This document shows, one piece after another, positions 7,831-17,796 of a stretch of DNA of 64,000 nt; position 1 is the stretch's first letter, and each line of letters opens with the position of its first letter. The stretch comes from Xinfangfangia pollutisoli (GTDB lineage Bacteria > Pseudomonadota > Alphaproteobacteria > Rhodobacterales > Rhodobacteraceae). The stretch spans positions 1-64,000 of the forward strand of contig NZ_JAICBZ010000001.1 in the NCBI RefSeq assembly GCF_020179405.1. Direction: 5' to 3'. A program made the translations under genes and the position numbers. The notes below the pieces were generated by a model. It had not been told where the DNA came from. It searched no databases and saw nothing but the letters and a program-made list of their open reading frames with translations.

Positions 7831-8475
7831 ATGACCAAAGCACCCAAGACGCGCGACATCAGCCATACCGTCTACGAACAGGTGCGCGACGCCATTCACA
7901 ATGGCGAGTTTCGGGTCGGCGACCGGGTGACCGAAGTCGCGCTTGCCGAAAAATTCGGCGTTTCGCGCACGCCCATTCGCGATGCCATTTCCAAGCTTGA
8001 GGCGGATGGTCTGCTGACCAATGTCCCGCGCCGCGGATTGATCGTCACCGATCTAAGCCATCAGCAGATCGGCGAATTGTACATGATGCGCGAAGTGCTG
8101 GAAGGTGCGGCGGCACGGCTGGCGTCTCTGTCGGGCAGCGATGCCGAAATCACCACCCTGCAGGATCTGGTCGGAACCGAAGAGACCTGTATGGACGATG
8201 CGGTGAAACTGTCGACGATCAACAAGAAGTTTCATCGCCTGCTCGCCCTGGCGGCGCATAACCGCTATCTGCTCGAGGCGCTGGAACAGCTGTCGATCAC
8301 CATGTCGCTGCTGCCCAGCCTGCTGGGCGAAGGCGGGCGCGCCCAGAACGCGCATGAGCAGCACCTGCAGATCGTCGACGCGCTGAAGCGGCGCGACCCG
8401 GACGCGGCCGAAAAGGCGATCCGCCTGCATATCCGCTCGTCGCATCAGCATCGGCTGCTGCTGGCCTCGGACTGA
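7831..8475 (+). CDS. GntR-family transcriptional regulator (FCD domain)
   Basis: 214 residues. A winged helix-turn-helix lies at about residues 10-75 (EVALAEKFGVSRTPIRDAISKLEADGLL), followed by an all-helical FCD ligand-binding domain with the Asp/His metal-site pattern (MREVLEGAAARLA, NKKFHRLLALAAHN, HEQHLQIVDALKRRD). FCD regulators usually respond to small carboxylates or sugar acids. It lies between the bisC-abrB pair and the first ABC importer operon, on the same strand, and may control either or both. Overlapping palindromes lie just upstream of its start. Confidence 0.88.
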   Translation: MTKAPKTRDISHTVYEQVRDAIHNGEFRVGDRVTEVALAEKFGVSRTPIRDAISKLEADGLLTNVPRRGLIVTDLSHQQIGELYMMREVLEGAAARLASLSGSDAEITTLQDLVGTEETCMDDAVKLSTINKKFHRLLALAAHNRYLLEALEQLSITMSLLPSLLGEGGRAQNAHEQHLQIVDALKRRDPDAAEKAIRLHIRSSHQHRLLLASD

Positions 8476-8775
8476 TTCCGTCCAGGCGCCACCGCCCGCT
8501 CCCCCTGCGCGCCCTTTGCCATCACCTGCCTGTTCTCTGAGCAGTGGTAACCGCTGCCCGGCCGACCCCGGGCTTGCGAAATGCCGGCTTCTGGCCGGGC
8601 ATCGTGGAATTAATCAGCTTTTTATCATGCGCTTACAGGGATTTTCCGACTGTTCCAGCCGCCCGGACAGGAAGAAATGTTTTCCAATCAGAACATAAAA
8701 AAACACTTGCATACTTAAGCATTCACATGGTCGGATACCCTTAAGAAAAAGCAAAGACGATGACAGGGGAACCCG
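8476..8775. other. 300-bp intergenic region before the first ABC operon
   Basis: The first half is G+C-rich without clear features. The second half (about 8610-8750) is much richer in A+T and should carry the promoter of the binding-protein operon. TTGCAT at 8707-8712 is a -35 candidate, but no good -10 at normal spacing was found. CTTAAG occurs at 8714-8719 and 8740-8745. The binding-protein start has a GGGGA site at 8767-8771. Confidence 0.4.
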
Positions 8776-10389
8776 ATGGAACTTGACAGACGGCACTTTC
8801 TAAGTGGGCTCGGCATGCTTCTGGGCGCCGGCAGCCTGCTGCGCTCGGCCCCGGCCTATGCGGTCGAATTGGACGGGACATTGATCATTGGCATGTCCAC
8901 GGAAAGTTCCTCCATGGATCCGCATTGGCATATCCAGACCGCCAATAGCTCGGTCTCGCAGCATCTTTTCGACCGGATCGTCCATATGGACGCCTCGCAG
9001 AACGAAGTGCCGGGCCTGGCCGAAAGCTGGCGCAATGTCGATGGCAATACCTGGGAATTCACCCTGCGCGAGGGGGCGACATTCCACAACGGCGATCCGG
9101 TGACGGTGGAAGACCTGATCTTCAGCTATGCCCGCGCCAGCGACGTTCCCGGCGCGATCTTCAATCTGCGCGCCTATCTGGGCGACAAGACCTTTGAAAA
9201 GGTCGATGACCGCACCCTGCGCGTGATCACCGAACAGCCCAATCCGATCGTGCCGCGCGAACTTGCGACCACGGCGATCATCTCGAAAAAGGTTGGCGAA
9301 ACCGCCCTGCCCGAGGATTACAATTCCGGCAAGGCCTGCATTGGCTCGGGCCCTTACAAGTTCGTCGAATATGTGCCGGGCCAGGTCATTCAGGTCGAAC
9401 GGCATGACGGCTATTGGGGCGAAAAGCCGCAATGGAGCCGGGTGGTGTTCCGCCCCATTCCGACCGGCGGCTCGCGGGTTGCCGCGCTGCAATCGGGCGA
9501 TGTGAATGTCATCGATTCTGTGCCGCCCTCGGATGTCGAACATCTGGAAAAGGACGCCAAGCTGCGCCTCGGCCGCGGCACGGCCAACCGGATGATCTTC
9601 CTGTCCTTCGATCAGGGCCGCGACGTGTCGCCCTATGCGACCGCCAAGGATGGCAGCGCGATCCCGAACCCGTTCAAGAACCATCTGGTGCGCGATGCCT
9701 TCGATCTGGCCATCGACAAGAAGGCGATCGCCGAGCGCATCCTGTCGGGCAATGGCGCCCCGGCCGAGCAACTGGTTCCCGCCGGCATCTTCGGCCACAA
9801 TCCCGAGATCGCGCTGCGCGACGCCGATGCGGCCAAGGCCAAGGCGATGCTGGAAGAGGCGGGCTATCCCGACGGGTTCAAGCTGACGCTGCACGGGCCG
9901 AATGACCGCTTCATCCGCGACAGCGCGGTGCTGCAGGCGGTGGCGCAGATGCTGGCCCGGATCGGCATCGCGATCGAGGTCGACGCCATGCCCGCGAACA
10001 TCTTCTACAAGCGCGCGGCCAGCGGCGGCGAGGGCGGCGTGCCCGAATTCAGCTTCTTCCTGGTCGGCTATGGCGCCGCCACGGGCGAGGTTTCGGGCGT
10101 GTTGCGCAACCTGATCCACAGCTATGACGATGCGTCGGGCTTCGGGTCGAACAACCGCGGGCGCTATTCCAACCCCGACCTGGACGCGCTGATCGAAGAG
10201 GGCATGGCCACCGTCGATGACGCCAAGCGCGAAGAGATCTACCGCAAATGCTGCGCCATGGCGGTGGCGGATCTGGCCGTGATCCCGCTGTATTACCCGA
10301 TCAGCGTCTGGGGCATGCAAAGCGACATCCAGTTCGAGGGCCGCTCGGACGAGCGCACGCTGGCGATGGATTTCCATCTGGCGGGCTAA
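8776..10389 (+). CDS. ABC transporter substrate-binding protein (family 5), Tat-exported
   Basis: A 537-residue periplasmic solute-binding protein of the peptide/opine/nickel type (SBP_bac_5). The N-terminus MELDRRHFLSGLGMLLGAG carries a twin-arginine motif followed by a hydrophobic stretch and an AYA cleavage site, so it is probably exported folded by Tat. Family markers include GLAESWRNVDGNTWEFTLREGATFHNGDPVTVEDLIFSY and GSGPYKFVEY. It heads the importer operon with two permeases and a fused ATPase downstream. A hairpin separates it from the first permease, a common way to keep binding-protein mRNA in excess. The ligand cannot be read from sequence. Confidence 0.88.
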   Translation: MELDRRHFLSGLGMLLGAGSLLRSAPAYAVELDGTLIIGMSTESSSMDPHWHIQTANSSVSQHLFDRIVHMDASQNEVPGLAESWRNVDGNTWEFTLREGATFHNGDPVTVEDLIFSYARASDVPGAIFNLRAYLGDKTFEKVDDRTLRVITEQPNPIVPRELATTAIISKKVGETALPEDYNSGKACIGSGPYKFVEYVPGQVIQVERHDGYWGEKPQWSRVVFRPIPTGGSRVAALQSGDVNVIDSVPPSDVEHLEKDAKLRLGRGTANRMIFLSFDQGRDVSPYATAKDGSAIPNPFKNHLVRDAFDLAIDKKAIAERILSGNGAPAEQLVPAGIFGHNPEIALRDADAAKAKAMLEEAGYPDGFKLTLHGPNDRFIRDSAVLQAVAQMLARIGIAIEVDAMPANIFYKRAASGGEGGVPEFSFFLVGYGAATGEVSGVLRNLIHSYDDASGFGSNNRGRYSNPDLDALIEEGMATVDDAKREEIYRKCCAMAVADLAVIPLYYPISVWGMQSDIQFEGRSDERTLAMDFHLAG

Positions 10390-10404
10390 GCCGCGCACCT
10401 CTTC

Positions 10405-10433
10405 GGCAGCCGGGCCCCCGGGGCCTGGCTGCC
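10405..10433 (+). terminator. Hairpin between binding protein and permease genes
   Basis: GGCAGCC (10405-10411) pairs with GGCTGCC (10427-10433), and an inner GGCCCC/GGGGCC stem extends it. No U-run follows. This is probably an mRNA-stabilising or partial-termination element giving more binding protein than permease. Confidence 0.5.
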
Positions 10434-10455
10434 CCCTCCAGCACCGGAGCCCCCC

Positions 10456-11436
10456 ATGTTCGCTTCCATCCTTCAACGGATCGGACAGGCCGTCTTCGTC
10501 ATGTTCTGCATGACGGTCGTGGTCTTCATCGGCATGAACCTGATCGGCAATCCGATCGACCTGCTGATTTCCCCCAGCGCCACCCCGGCCGAGCGCGCGC
10601 GGCTGATCGCCGAATTCGGGCTGGATCAACCGATCTGGGTGCAATACTGGCGCTTTCTGGTCGGGCTGGTCCATCTGGATCTGGGCACCAGCTACATCTT
10701 CAACGAACCCGCGCTGCGGGTGATCATGCAGCGCTTTCCGGCCACGATCGAGCTGGCGCTGGCCGCGACCTTCCTGTCGGTGCTGATCGGCGTGCCGCTG
10801 GGGCTTTATGCCGGGCTGCGCCCCTATGCGCCGCTGTCGCGCTTCATCATGACCGGCAGCATCCTGGGCTTCTCGCTGCCCACCTTCTGGGTCGGGATGA
10901 TGTTCATCCTGGTCTTCTCGGTGCAGCTGGGCTGGCTGCCCTCGGGCGGGCGGGGCGACACGGTCACGCTTCTGGGGGTGAAATGGTCCTTCCTGACCTG
11001 GGACGGGCTGTCGCACATGCTGCTGCCGGCGCTGAACCTGGCACTGTTCAAGGCCTCGCTGATCCTGCGGCTGACGCGGGCCGGCGTGGCCGAGGTGCTG
11101 CCGCAGGATTACGTGCGTCTCGCCCATGCCAAGGGGCTTAGCGCGCGGCGCGTCGTCTTCGTGCATGTGCTGAAGAATGTGATGATCCCGGTCGTCACGG
11201 TGGTCGGGCTGGAGTTCGGCTCGGTCATCGCCTTCTCGGTCGTGACCGAGACGATCTTTGCCTGGCCCGGCATGGGCAAGCTGATCATCGATTCGATCAA
11301 CAACCTCGATCGGCCGATCATCGTGGCCTACCTGATGATCATCGTGCTGCTTTTCGTCACGATCAATCTGGTGGTCGACATCCTGTACACCGTTCTGGAC
11401 CCGCGGGTTCAGTTCTCGAAAGCGCGGACCCGCTGA
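10456..11436 (+). CDS. ABC transporter permease, DppB-like
   Basis: 326 residues with six predicted membrane segments. It starts with the DppB/OppB signature MFASILQRIGQAVFVMFCMTVVVFIGMNLIGNPID and has the ATPase-coupling EAA loop near residues 215-235 (DYVRLAHAKGLSARRVVFVHVLKN). It forms the channel with the next permease. The stop overlaps that gene's start by one base (TGATG). It imports the ligand of the upstream binding protein. Confidence 0.9.
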   Translation: MFASILQRIGQAVFVMFCMTVVVFIGMNLIGNPIDLLISPSATPAERARLIAEFGLDQPIWVQYWRFLVGLVHLDLGTSYIFNEPALRVIMQRFPATIELALAATFLSVLIGVPLGLYAGLRPYAPLSRFIMTGSILGFSLPTFWVGMMFILVFSVQLGWLPSGGRGDTVTLLGVKWSFLTWDGLSHMLLPALNLALFKASLILRLTRAGVAEVLPQDYVRLAHAKGLSARRVVFVHVLKNVMIPVVTVVGLEFGSVIAFSVVTETIFAWPGMGKLIIDSINNLDRPIIVAYLMIIVLLFVTINLVVDILYTVLDPRVQFSKARTR

Positions 11437-12356
11437 TGCCATCCGATATCGTCGACCCCTTCGCCCGCGATCCCGAAGCGACGGCACGGCCGCTGCGCGA
11501 CTTTGCCCGATCCTACCTGCGCTCGCCCAGCGGCGCGGTCGGGCTGGTCTTGCTGGTGCTGATCGTCCTGGCCGCGCTCTGCGCCCCGCTTCTGTCGTTC
11601 CAGAACCCCTATGACCTGCTGCAGCTGGACATCATGGATGGCCAGCTGCCGCCGGGCGCCAGTTCGATGGCCGCGGGTTATACCTATCTTCTGGGCACCG
11701 ACGACCAGGGCCGCGACATGTATTCGGCCATTCTTTACGGGCTGCGCATCTCGCTGGGGGTGGGGGTGATCTCGGCCACCACCGCGGCGGTGATCGGCGC
11801 CACGCTGGGCCTGATCGCGGCCTATCGCGGCGGCCGGGTGGAGGCTGCGATCATGCGGCTGGTCGATTTCCAGCTGTCCTTCCCGACGATCCTGATCGCG
11901 CTGATGATCCTGGCGGTGCTGGGCAAGGGCATCGGCAATGTGATCCTGGCGCTGGTGCTGGTGGAATGGGCCACCTTCGCCCGCACCGCCCGCGGCGTCG
12001 GGCTGGTGGAAAGCCGCAAGGAATATATCGAGGCCAGCCATGTCATGGGCGTGCCGACCTGGCGGATCCTGCTGCAGCATCTGCTGCCCAACTGCATCCC
12101 GCCGCTGATCGTGATCGCGACCGTGCAGGTGGCGCGGGCGATCTCGCTGGAGGCGACGCTGTCCTTTCTGGGGGTGGGCGTGCCGATCACCCAGCCCAGC
12201 CTGGGGCTGCTGATCTCGAACGGCTATCAATACATGTTCTCGGGCATGTACTGGATGAGCGTCTTTCCTGGCCTGTCGCTGCTGGTGACCATCGTCGCGA
12301 TCAACCTTGTGGGCGACCGGCTGCGCGATGTGCTGAACCCGCGGAAGGACAGCTGA
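11436..12356 (+). CDS. ABC transporter permease, DppC-like
   Basis: 306 residues with an N-terminal cytoplasmic segment then about six membrane segments. It shows the DppC landmarks LLGTDDQGRDMYSAILYGLRISLGVG and an EAA loop (EYIEASHVMGVPTWRILLQHLLPN). It pairs with the DppB-like permease. The stop overlaps the ATPase start by one base, so translation is coupled through the whole transporter. Confidence 0.9.
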   Translation: MPSDIVDPFARDPEATARPLRDFARSYLRSPSGAVGLVLLVLIVLAALCAPLLSFQNPYDLLQLDIMDGQLPPGASSMAAGYTYLLGTDDQGRDMYSAILYGLRISLGVGVISATTAAVIGATLGLIAAYRGGRVEAAIMRLVDFQLSFPTILIALMILAVLGKGIGNVILALVLVEWATFARTARGVGLVESRKEYIEASHVMGVPTWRILLQHLLPNCIPPLIVIATVQVARAISLEATLSFLGVGVPITQPSLGLLISNGYQYMFSGMYWMSVFPGLSLLVTIVAINLVGDRLRDVLNPRKDS

Positions 12357-14260
12357 TGCAAGCCGCAGCCCCCCTGTCGCCGCTGGCCGCCGCCGCCACC
12401 GCCCCGTCGCACCCGCTTCTGTCGGTGCAGGGCCTGACCACCTCTTTCCTGACCCCGCAGGGCTGGACCCCGGTGCTGCGCAATGTCAGCTTCGACATCC
12501 ACCCGCGCGAAACCCTGGCCGTCGTGGGCGAAAGCGGATCGGGCAAAAGCGTGACGGCGCTGTCGATCATGCGCCTGCTCAATCCGCGCAGTTCGAAGAT
12601 CGAGGGCGATATCCGCTTTGACGGCACGGCGCTGACCGGCCTGTCCGATGCCGGCATCCGCCGCCTGCGCGGCGCCGAAATGTCGATGATCTTTCAGGAT
12701 GCCAGCCTGAACCCGGTCTACACCATCGGCTTCCAGCTGACCGAGATCCTGCGGCTGAAGCGCGGCCTGTCGCGCAGCGATGCCACGCGTGAGGCGATTG
12801 CGCTGCTGGAAAAGGTGCGCATTCCGGGGGCGGGGCGGCGGCTGGCCAGCTATCCGCACGAATTGTCGGGCGGGATGCGGCAGCGGGTGGCCATCGCCAT
12901 GGCGCTGGCCTGCAAGCCGCGGCTGCTGATCGCGGACGAGCCGACAACGGCGCTGGATGTGACGATCCAGGCCCAGATCATCGAGTTGATCAAGCTTCTG
13001 CAGGACGAAGAGCATATGTCGGTGATGTTCATCACCCACGATATGGGCGTCGTGGCCGAAGTGGCCGATCGCACCGCGGTGATGTTCCGCGGCGATCTGG
13101 TCGAGACCGGCCCCACGGCCGAGATTTTCGCCCGCCCGCGCCAGCCCTATACCAAGGCGCTTCTCGCCTCGATCCCGCGGCTGGGCTCGATGAACGGCAC
13201 CGATCTGCCGCAGCCCTTCCAGCTGATCGACCACCGCACCGGCGCGCCGGTCGCGGCCGAGCCGCAACCCGAACCGCAACCCGCACGGGCACCCGCCGCG
13301 CCCTCATCCGATGCGGCCCCGCTTCTGACGGTCGAGGGCCTGTCGCTGCGCTTTGACATGCGGGGCGGCGCCTTTCACCGGCTGACCGGCCGCGTCCATG
13401 CGGTCGAGGATGTGTCCTTCCGCATCGCGCCGGGCGAAACCCTGTCGCTGGTCGGCGAAAGCGGATCGGGCAAAAGCACCACCGCGCGGGCGATCATGGG
13501 GCTGAACCGGCTGCAGGGCGGCACGATCCGGCTGGGCGATCTGCAGGCCACCGGCCCCGATGCCGCGCCGCGCGCCATTCTGTGCCGCAGGCAGCAGATG
13601 ATCTTCCAGGATCCCTTCGCCAGTCTGGATCCGCGTTTCCGCATCGCCGACCTGCTGGCCGAACCGATGCGCGTGCATCTGGATCTGTCCGAGGACGAGA
13701 TCCGCCGCCGCAGCGCGGGCCTGTTGCGCGATGTCGGGCTGAGCCCCGAGATGATGCAGCGCTATCCGCACCAGTTCTCGGGCGGGCAGCGCCAGCGCAT
13801 CGCCATCGCCCGCGCCCTGGCGCTGGACCCCCAGCTGGTCGTCGCGGACGAGGCGGTCTCGGCGCTGGACGTGTCGGTCAAGGCCCAGGTGATCAACCTG
13901 ATGATGGAGATCCAGCGCCGGCGGCAGCTGTCCTATCTGTTCATCAGCCATGACATGGCGGTCGTGGAACGGATCAGCCATCGCGTGGCGGTGATGTATC
14001 TGGGCCGCATCGTCGAGATCGGCCCGCGCCGCTCGGTCTTCGAGACGCCCTCGCATCCCTATACGCGCCAGCTGATGGCCGCGGCCCCGGTGCCCGATCC
14101 GGCGCGGCGGCATCTGCGGCGCGGGCTGGAGGTGGACGAGATCCGCACCCCGATCCGCCCGCCCGATTACCGGCCCGCGCCCACGCGGATGATCGAGGTC
14201 GGGCCCGGGCATTTCGTCCTGGACCTGCCCGATCACCTGCCGACCGCGCTGCAGACCTGA
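12356..14260 (+). CDS. ABC transporter ATPase, two nucleotide-binding domains fused
   Basis: 634 residues containing both ATPases of a dipeptide/oligopeptide importer in one chain. Domain 1 has Walker A GESGSGKS (58-65), signature LSGGMRQR (170-177) and Walker B LLIADEP (190-196). A Pro/Ala-rich linker (about 296-322) leads to domain 2 with Walker A at 367-374, signature FSGGQRQR and a matching Walker B. Each domain ends in the oligopeptide-transporter C-terminal extension. The start at 12356 overlaps the permease stop. The two other ABC systems in this window have separate ATPases. Confidence 0.92.
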   Translation: MQAAAPLSPLAAAATAPSHPLLSVQGLTTSFLTPQGWTPVLRNVSFDIHPRETLAVVGESGSGKSVTALSIMRLLNPRSSKIEGDIRFDGTALTGLSDAGIRRLRGAEMSMIFQDASLNPVYTIGFQLTEILRLKRGLSRSDATREAIALLEKVRIPGAGRRLASYPHELSGGMRQRVAIAMALACKPRLLIADEPTTALDVTIQAQIIELIKLLQDEEHMSVMFITHDMGVVAEVADRTAVMFRGDLVETGPTAEIFARPRQPYTKALLASIPRLGSMNGTDLPQPFQLIDHRTGAPVAAEPQPEPQPARAPAAPSSDAAPLLTVEGLSLRFDMRGGAFHRLTGRVHAVEDVSFRIAPGETLSLVGESGSGKSTTARAIMGLNRLQGGTIRLGDLQATGPDAAPRAILCRRQQMIFQDPFASLDPRFRIADLLAEPMRVHLDLSEDEIRRRSAGLLRDVGLSPEMMQRYPHQFSGGQRQRIAIARALALDPQLVVADEAVSALDVSVKAQVINLMMEIQRRRQLSYLFISHDMAVVERISHRVAVMYLGRIVEIGPRRSVFETPSHPYTRQLMAAAPVPDPARRHLRRGLEVDEIRTPIRPPDYRPAPTRMIEVGPGHFVLDLPDHLPTALQT

Positions 14261-14344
14261 CGCCCCGCCCGACCCGCCGGCGCCGGGGCGATCCCGCCCG
14301 CGCCTGATGCCCCGCTTCGGGCCCATCCAGACAGAAGATCGCCG

Positions 14345-15574
14345 ATGCCCCCAACCCCCTTCCCTTCCCTTGATGTCACCGCCGCCGCCGCGCCCCGGGC
14401 CGCGCCCCTGCCGGACACGGCCCCCGCCCAGGTCCAGACCGCGCTTTGCCATGCCGGGCGCCACCCGCAGGCCCATAGCGGCGCGGTGAATGTGCCGGTC
14501 TTCCACGCCTCGACGATCCTGTTTCCCACGCTTGAGGCGCTGGATGCCAAGGCCAGCGCGCCGGTCCGCTATGGCCGGCGCGGCACGCCCACCACCCAGG
14601 CCCTGGAAGAGGCGGTCTCGGCGCTGGAAGGCGCGGTGGGCACGGTGCTGACGCCCTCGGGCGCGATGGCGATCACCGTCACGCTGCTGGCGCATGCCCG
14701 ACCCGGGGCGCATTACCTGATCCCCGACAATGTCTATGGCCCCTGCCGGCACGCCTATACCGAATTGCTGCAGCCGATGGGCATCGACTGCACCTTCTAC
14801 GATCCGCAGATCGGCGCCGGCATCGCCCGGCTGGTGCGGCCGGAGACCGTGCTGATCTGGATCGAGCCGCCGGGCTCGCAGACCTTCGAGATGCCGGATA
14901 TCCGCGCCATCGTCGATGTGGCCCGCGCCCATGGCATTCCCACGGCCTTGGACAATACCTGGTCGGGCGGGCTGTTCCTGCAGCCCCTGGCGATGGGGGT
15001 GACCTATTCGGTCCAGGCGGGCACGAAATATCTGTGCGGCCATTCCGATGTGATGTCGGGCACCATCGCCTGCGCCCCCGGCGCGCATGAGCGGATGAAG
15101 ACCTATGCCGCGCGGCTGGGCGTCTGCGTCGGGCCCGACGATGCCTATCTGGTCCTGCGCGGGATGCGCACGCTGATCATGCGCATGCGCCAGCACCATG
15201 CCGCCGGGCTGCAGGTTGCCGCCTGGCTGCAGACCCGGCCCGAAGTGCTGCGGGTGATGCATCCCGGCCTGGCCTCTGACCCCGGCCACGCGCTGTGGCG
15301 GCGCGATTTCACCGGCGCCTCGGGCCTGTTCGGCTTTGTGCTGAAGCCGGTCGCCCGCCCGGCGCTGGCGCGGATGATGGACGGACTGCGCTATTACGGC
15401 ATGGGGTCAAGCTGGGGCGGCTTTGAAAGCCTGCTGATCCCGACCGAGCCGGCCAAGCTGCGCAGCAGCACCGAATGGGCCCCCGGTGGCCAGTCGATGC
15501 GGATCCATGTCGGGCTGGAAGACCCCGAGGATCTGATCCGCGATCTCGAGGCCGGCCTGGCCCGGCTGAACTGA
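14345..15574 (+). CDS. Cystathionine beta-lyase-like PLP enzyme (MetC type)
   Basis: 409 residues of the Cys/Met-metabolism PLP enzyme family. The PLP lysine is Lys228 in QAGTKYLCGHSDVMSG. YGRRGTPTTQALEEAVSALEG, the DNTWSGGLFLQPL segment and the C-terminal SSWGGFESL segment (binding of the substrate carboxylate) match MetC. Such enzymes cleave the C-beta to S bond of cystathionine or of cysteine S-conjugates. A housekeeping role is less likely because the gene sits inside an uptake operon, 84 bp after the ATPase and 101 bp before hyuA, so a sulfur-containing or beta-substituted amino acid derivative is a reasonable guess for the substrate. Confidence 0.83.
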   Translation: MPPTPFPSLDVTAAAAPRAAPLPDTAPAQVQTALCHAGRHPQAHSGAVNVPVFHASTILFPTLEALDAKASAPVRYGRRGTPTTQALEEAVSALEGAVGTVLTPSGAMAITVTLLAHARPGAHYLIPDNVYGPCRHAYTELLQPMGIDCTFYDPQIGAGIARLVRPETVLIWIEPPGSQTFEMPDIRAIVDVARAHGIPTALDNTWSGGLFLQPLAMGVTYSVQAGTKYLCGHSDVMSGTIACAPGAHERMKTYAARLGVCVGPDDAYLVLRGMRTLIMRMRQHHAAGLQVAAWLQTRPEVLRVMHPGLASDPGHALWRRDFTGASGLFGFVLKPVARPALARMMDGLRYYGMGSSWGGFESLLIPTEPAKLRSSTEWAPGGQSMRIHVGLEDPEDLIRDLEAGLARLN

Positions 15575-15675
15575 CCGGCTGAACTGATCGGCCGGGCGGA
15601 CCGGCGCGCCGCGACCGCCCCCCTTGTTCCGCACCCGGCCAGACCCGGGCCGCGACTTCTTGAAAGGACCGAAAC

Positions 15676-17796
15676 GTGACCGACAGACCTGCACGCCTTG
15701 CCGTCGATATCGGCGGAACCTTCACCGATATCGTGCTTGAAACCGCCCCGGGCAGCTTCCTGTCGGGCAAATACCTGACCACCCATGCCGATCCCGAACG
15801 CGCGGTGCTGGAAGGCACCCGCGACCTGATCGCGAAAAGCGGCATCGGCCCCGAGCGGATCGGGCTGGTGGTGCATGGCACCACGCTGGCCACCAATGCG
15901 CTGATCGAACGCAAGGGCGCGAAAGTGGCGCTGATCACCACCCGCGGCTTCCGCGATTCGCTTGAAATGGCCTATGAGCATCGCTTCGAGGTCTCGGACC
16001 TGTATATGGAACGCCCCGCGCCGCTGGTGCCGCGCTGGCTGCGGCTTGAGGTGGATGAACGGCTGGCCGCCGATGGTGCGGTGCTGCGGCCCTTCGATGC
16101 CGAAAGCCTGATGGCGGTGATCCCGACGCTGCGCGACGAGGCGGTCGAGGCGGTCGCGGTCTGCTTCCTGCATTCCTATGTGAACGGCGCCCATGAACGG
16201 CTGGCGGCCGAGATCCTGCGCCGCGAACTGCCCGGGGTGCGGATCACCCTCTCGCATGAAATCTGCCCCGAGATCCGCGAATATGAACGCGGCTCGACCA
16301 CCTGTGCCAATGCCTATGTGCAGCCGGTGATGGAAAGCTATCTGCGGCGGCTGAAGCAGGGCATCGCCGATCTGGGCATTCCGGGCGAGATCATGCTGAT
16401 GATGTCCTCGGGCGGGCTGTGCAGCCTGGATATCGCCTGCGCCCAGCCGATCAAGCTGGTGGAATCCGGCCCGGCGGGCGGGGCGGTTCTGGCCGCCAGC
16501 ATCGCCGAAGAGCTGAAGATCGAGAAGGCGATCGCCTTCGACATGGGCGGCACCACGGCAAAGCTGGTGCTGATCGACGACGCCACCCCGCAGCAAAGCC
16601 GCAATCTGGAAGTCGCCCGCGCCTACCGCTTCCTGCGCGGCTCGGGCATGCCCCTGCGCGTGCCGGTCATCGACCTGGTCGAGATCGGCGCGGGCGGCGG
16701 GTCGCTGGCCTCGGTCGATACGCTGGGCCGGGTGGCGGTGGGGCCGGAAAGCGCCGGGTCCGAACCGGGGCCTGCGGCCTATGCCCGGGGCGGCACCCGC
16801 CCGGCGGTGACCGATGCCGACCTGATCCTGGGCAAGATCGACCCGGTGGGCTTTGCCGGCGGCTCGATCACGCTGGATCTGGCGCTGTCGGCCCGGGCGC
16901 TTGACGCGCATGTCGGCCTTCCCGCCGGCATGGACACCCGCACCGCGGCCATCGCCGTGGTCGAGGCGGTGGACGAGAACATGGCCAATGCCGCCCGCGT
17001 CCATGCCACCGACAATGGCGCCCAGCTGGAAGGCCGCACGATGATCGCCTTCGGCGGCGCGGCACCCATGCATGCGGCGCGGATCGCGCAGAAACTGTCG
17101 ATCTCGCGGATCATCGTGCCGAAGGGCGCGGGTGTAGGCTCGGCCCATGGCTTCCTGCTGGCGCCGGTTTCCTATGAAGCGGTGCGCACCCGGCTGATCC
17201 CGCTGGATCTGCTGGACGCCGCACAGATGGAAACGATCGTCGCGGCGATGCGCGCCGAGGCCAAGGCCGTGGTCGATCTGGGCCTGCCCCAGGGGGCGGC
17301 GCTGAGCGAGATCGTCTCGGTCTACATGCGCTATCGCGGCCAGGGCCATGAGATCATGGTGACCCTGGACCGGATGCCGCCGGCCGAAGCGCTGCAGGCA
17401 AAGCTGCTGGCGCTGTTCGAAGCCGAATACCGCCGGCATTTCGGTCGGGTGATCCCGGGCATGGATATCGAATGCCTGACCTGGAAACTCGCGCTGTCCG
17501 GCCCGCGCAATGGCGGCGCCCCGGCGGCCGCCGGCTCGGTTCTGGCCGGCAGCGCCACACCGAAGCCGCGCAAGACCCAGACCCTGGTCGACCTGCAATC
17601 GATGACCGACGCCCCCGCCCATGTCTACCAGCGCGGCGATCTGGGCGCGGGGGCGGTGATCCGCGGCCCCGCCATCATCACCGAAGACGAAACCAACACG
17701 ATGATCCCCCAGGGCTTCACCGCCCATCTGACCCCTGCCGGCCATCTGGTGCTGGATGCGGTGGGGGCCCAGGCCAGCCAAGGAGAAGCCGCATGA
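15676..17796 (+). CDS. hyuA: Hydantoinase/oxoprolinase family subunit A (HyuA-like)
   Basis: 706 residues with an actin-like ATPase fold. The first phosphate loop is DIGGTFTDIVLE (about 11-22), the second FDMGGTTAKLVL (about 291-302), and adenosine-side EIGAGGGSLA follows. This is the ATP-hydrolysing subunit of N-methylhydantoinase, 5-oxoprolinase or acetone carboxylase-type enzymes, which activate an amide or ketone by phosphorylation. The start is GTG with GAAAGGA upstream. It overlaps hyuB by four bases (ATGA), so a HyuA-HyuB complex is expected. The exact reaction cannot be read from sequence. Confidence 0.85.
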   Translation: MTDRPARLAVDIGGTFTDIVLETAPGSFLSGKYLTTHADPERAVLEGTRDLIAKSGIGPERIGLVVHGTTLATNALIERKGAKVALITTRGFRDSLEMAYEHRFEVSDLYMERPAPLVPRWLRLEVDERLAADGAVLRPFDAESLMAVIPTLRDEAVEAVAVCFLHSYVNGAHERLAAEILRRELPGVRITLSHEICPEIREYERGSTTCANAYVQPVMESYLRRLKQGIADLGIPGEIMLMMSSGGLCSLDIACAQPIKLVESGPAGGAVLAASIAEELKIEKAIAFDMGGTTAKLVLIDDATPQQSRNLEVARAYRFLRGSGMPLRVPVIDLVEIGAGGGSLASVDTLGRVAVGPESAGSEPGPAAYARGGTRPAVTDADLILGKIDPVGFAGGSITLDLALSARALDAHVGLPAGMDTRTAAIAVVEAVDENMANAARVHATDNGAQLEGRTMIAFGGAAPMHAARIAQKLSISRIIVPKGAGVGSAHGFLLAPVSYEAVRTRLIPLDLLDAAQMETIVAAMRAEAKAVVDLGLPQGAALSEIVSVYMRYRGQGHEIMVTLDRMPPAEALQAKLLALFEAEYRRHFGRVIPGMDIECLTWKLALSGPRNGGAPAAAGSVLAGSATPKPRKTQTLVDLQSMTDAPAHVYQRGDLGAGAVIRGPAIITEDETNTMIPQGFTAHLTPAGHLVLDAVGAQASQGEAA

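Noticed and set aside
8800-11487. An 895-codon minus-strand open frame opposite the first binding protein and permease
   Set aside because: Antisense of conserved coding sequence, no motif or ribosome binding site.
15394-17781. A long minus-strand open frame opposite hyuA
   Set aside because: Antisense low-complexity translation; hyuA has both phosphate loops and a GTG start with ribosome binding site.
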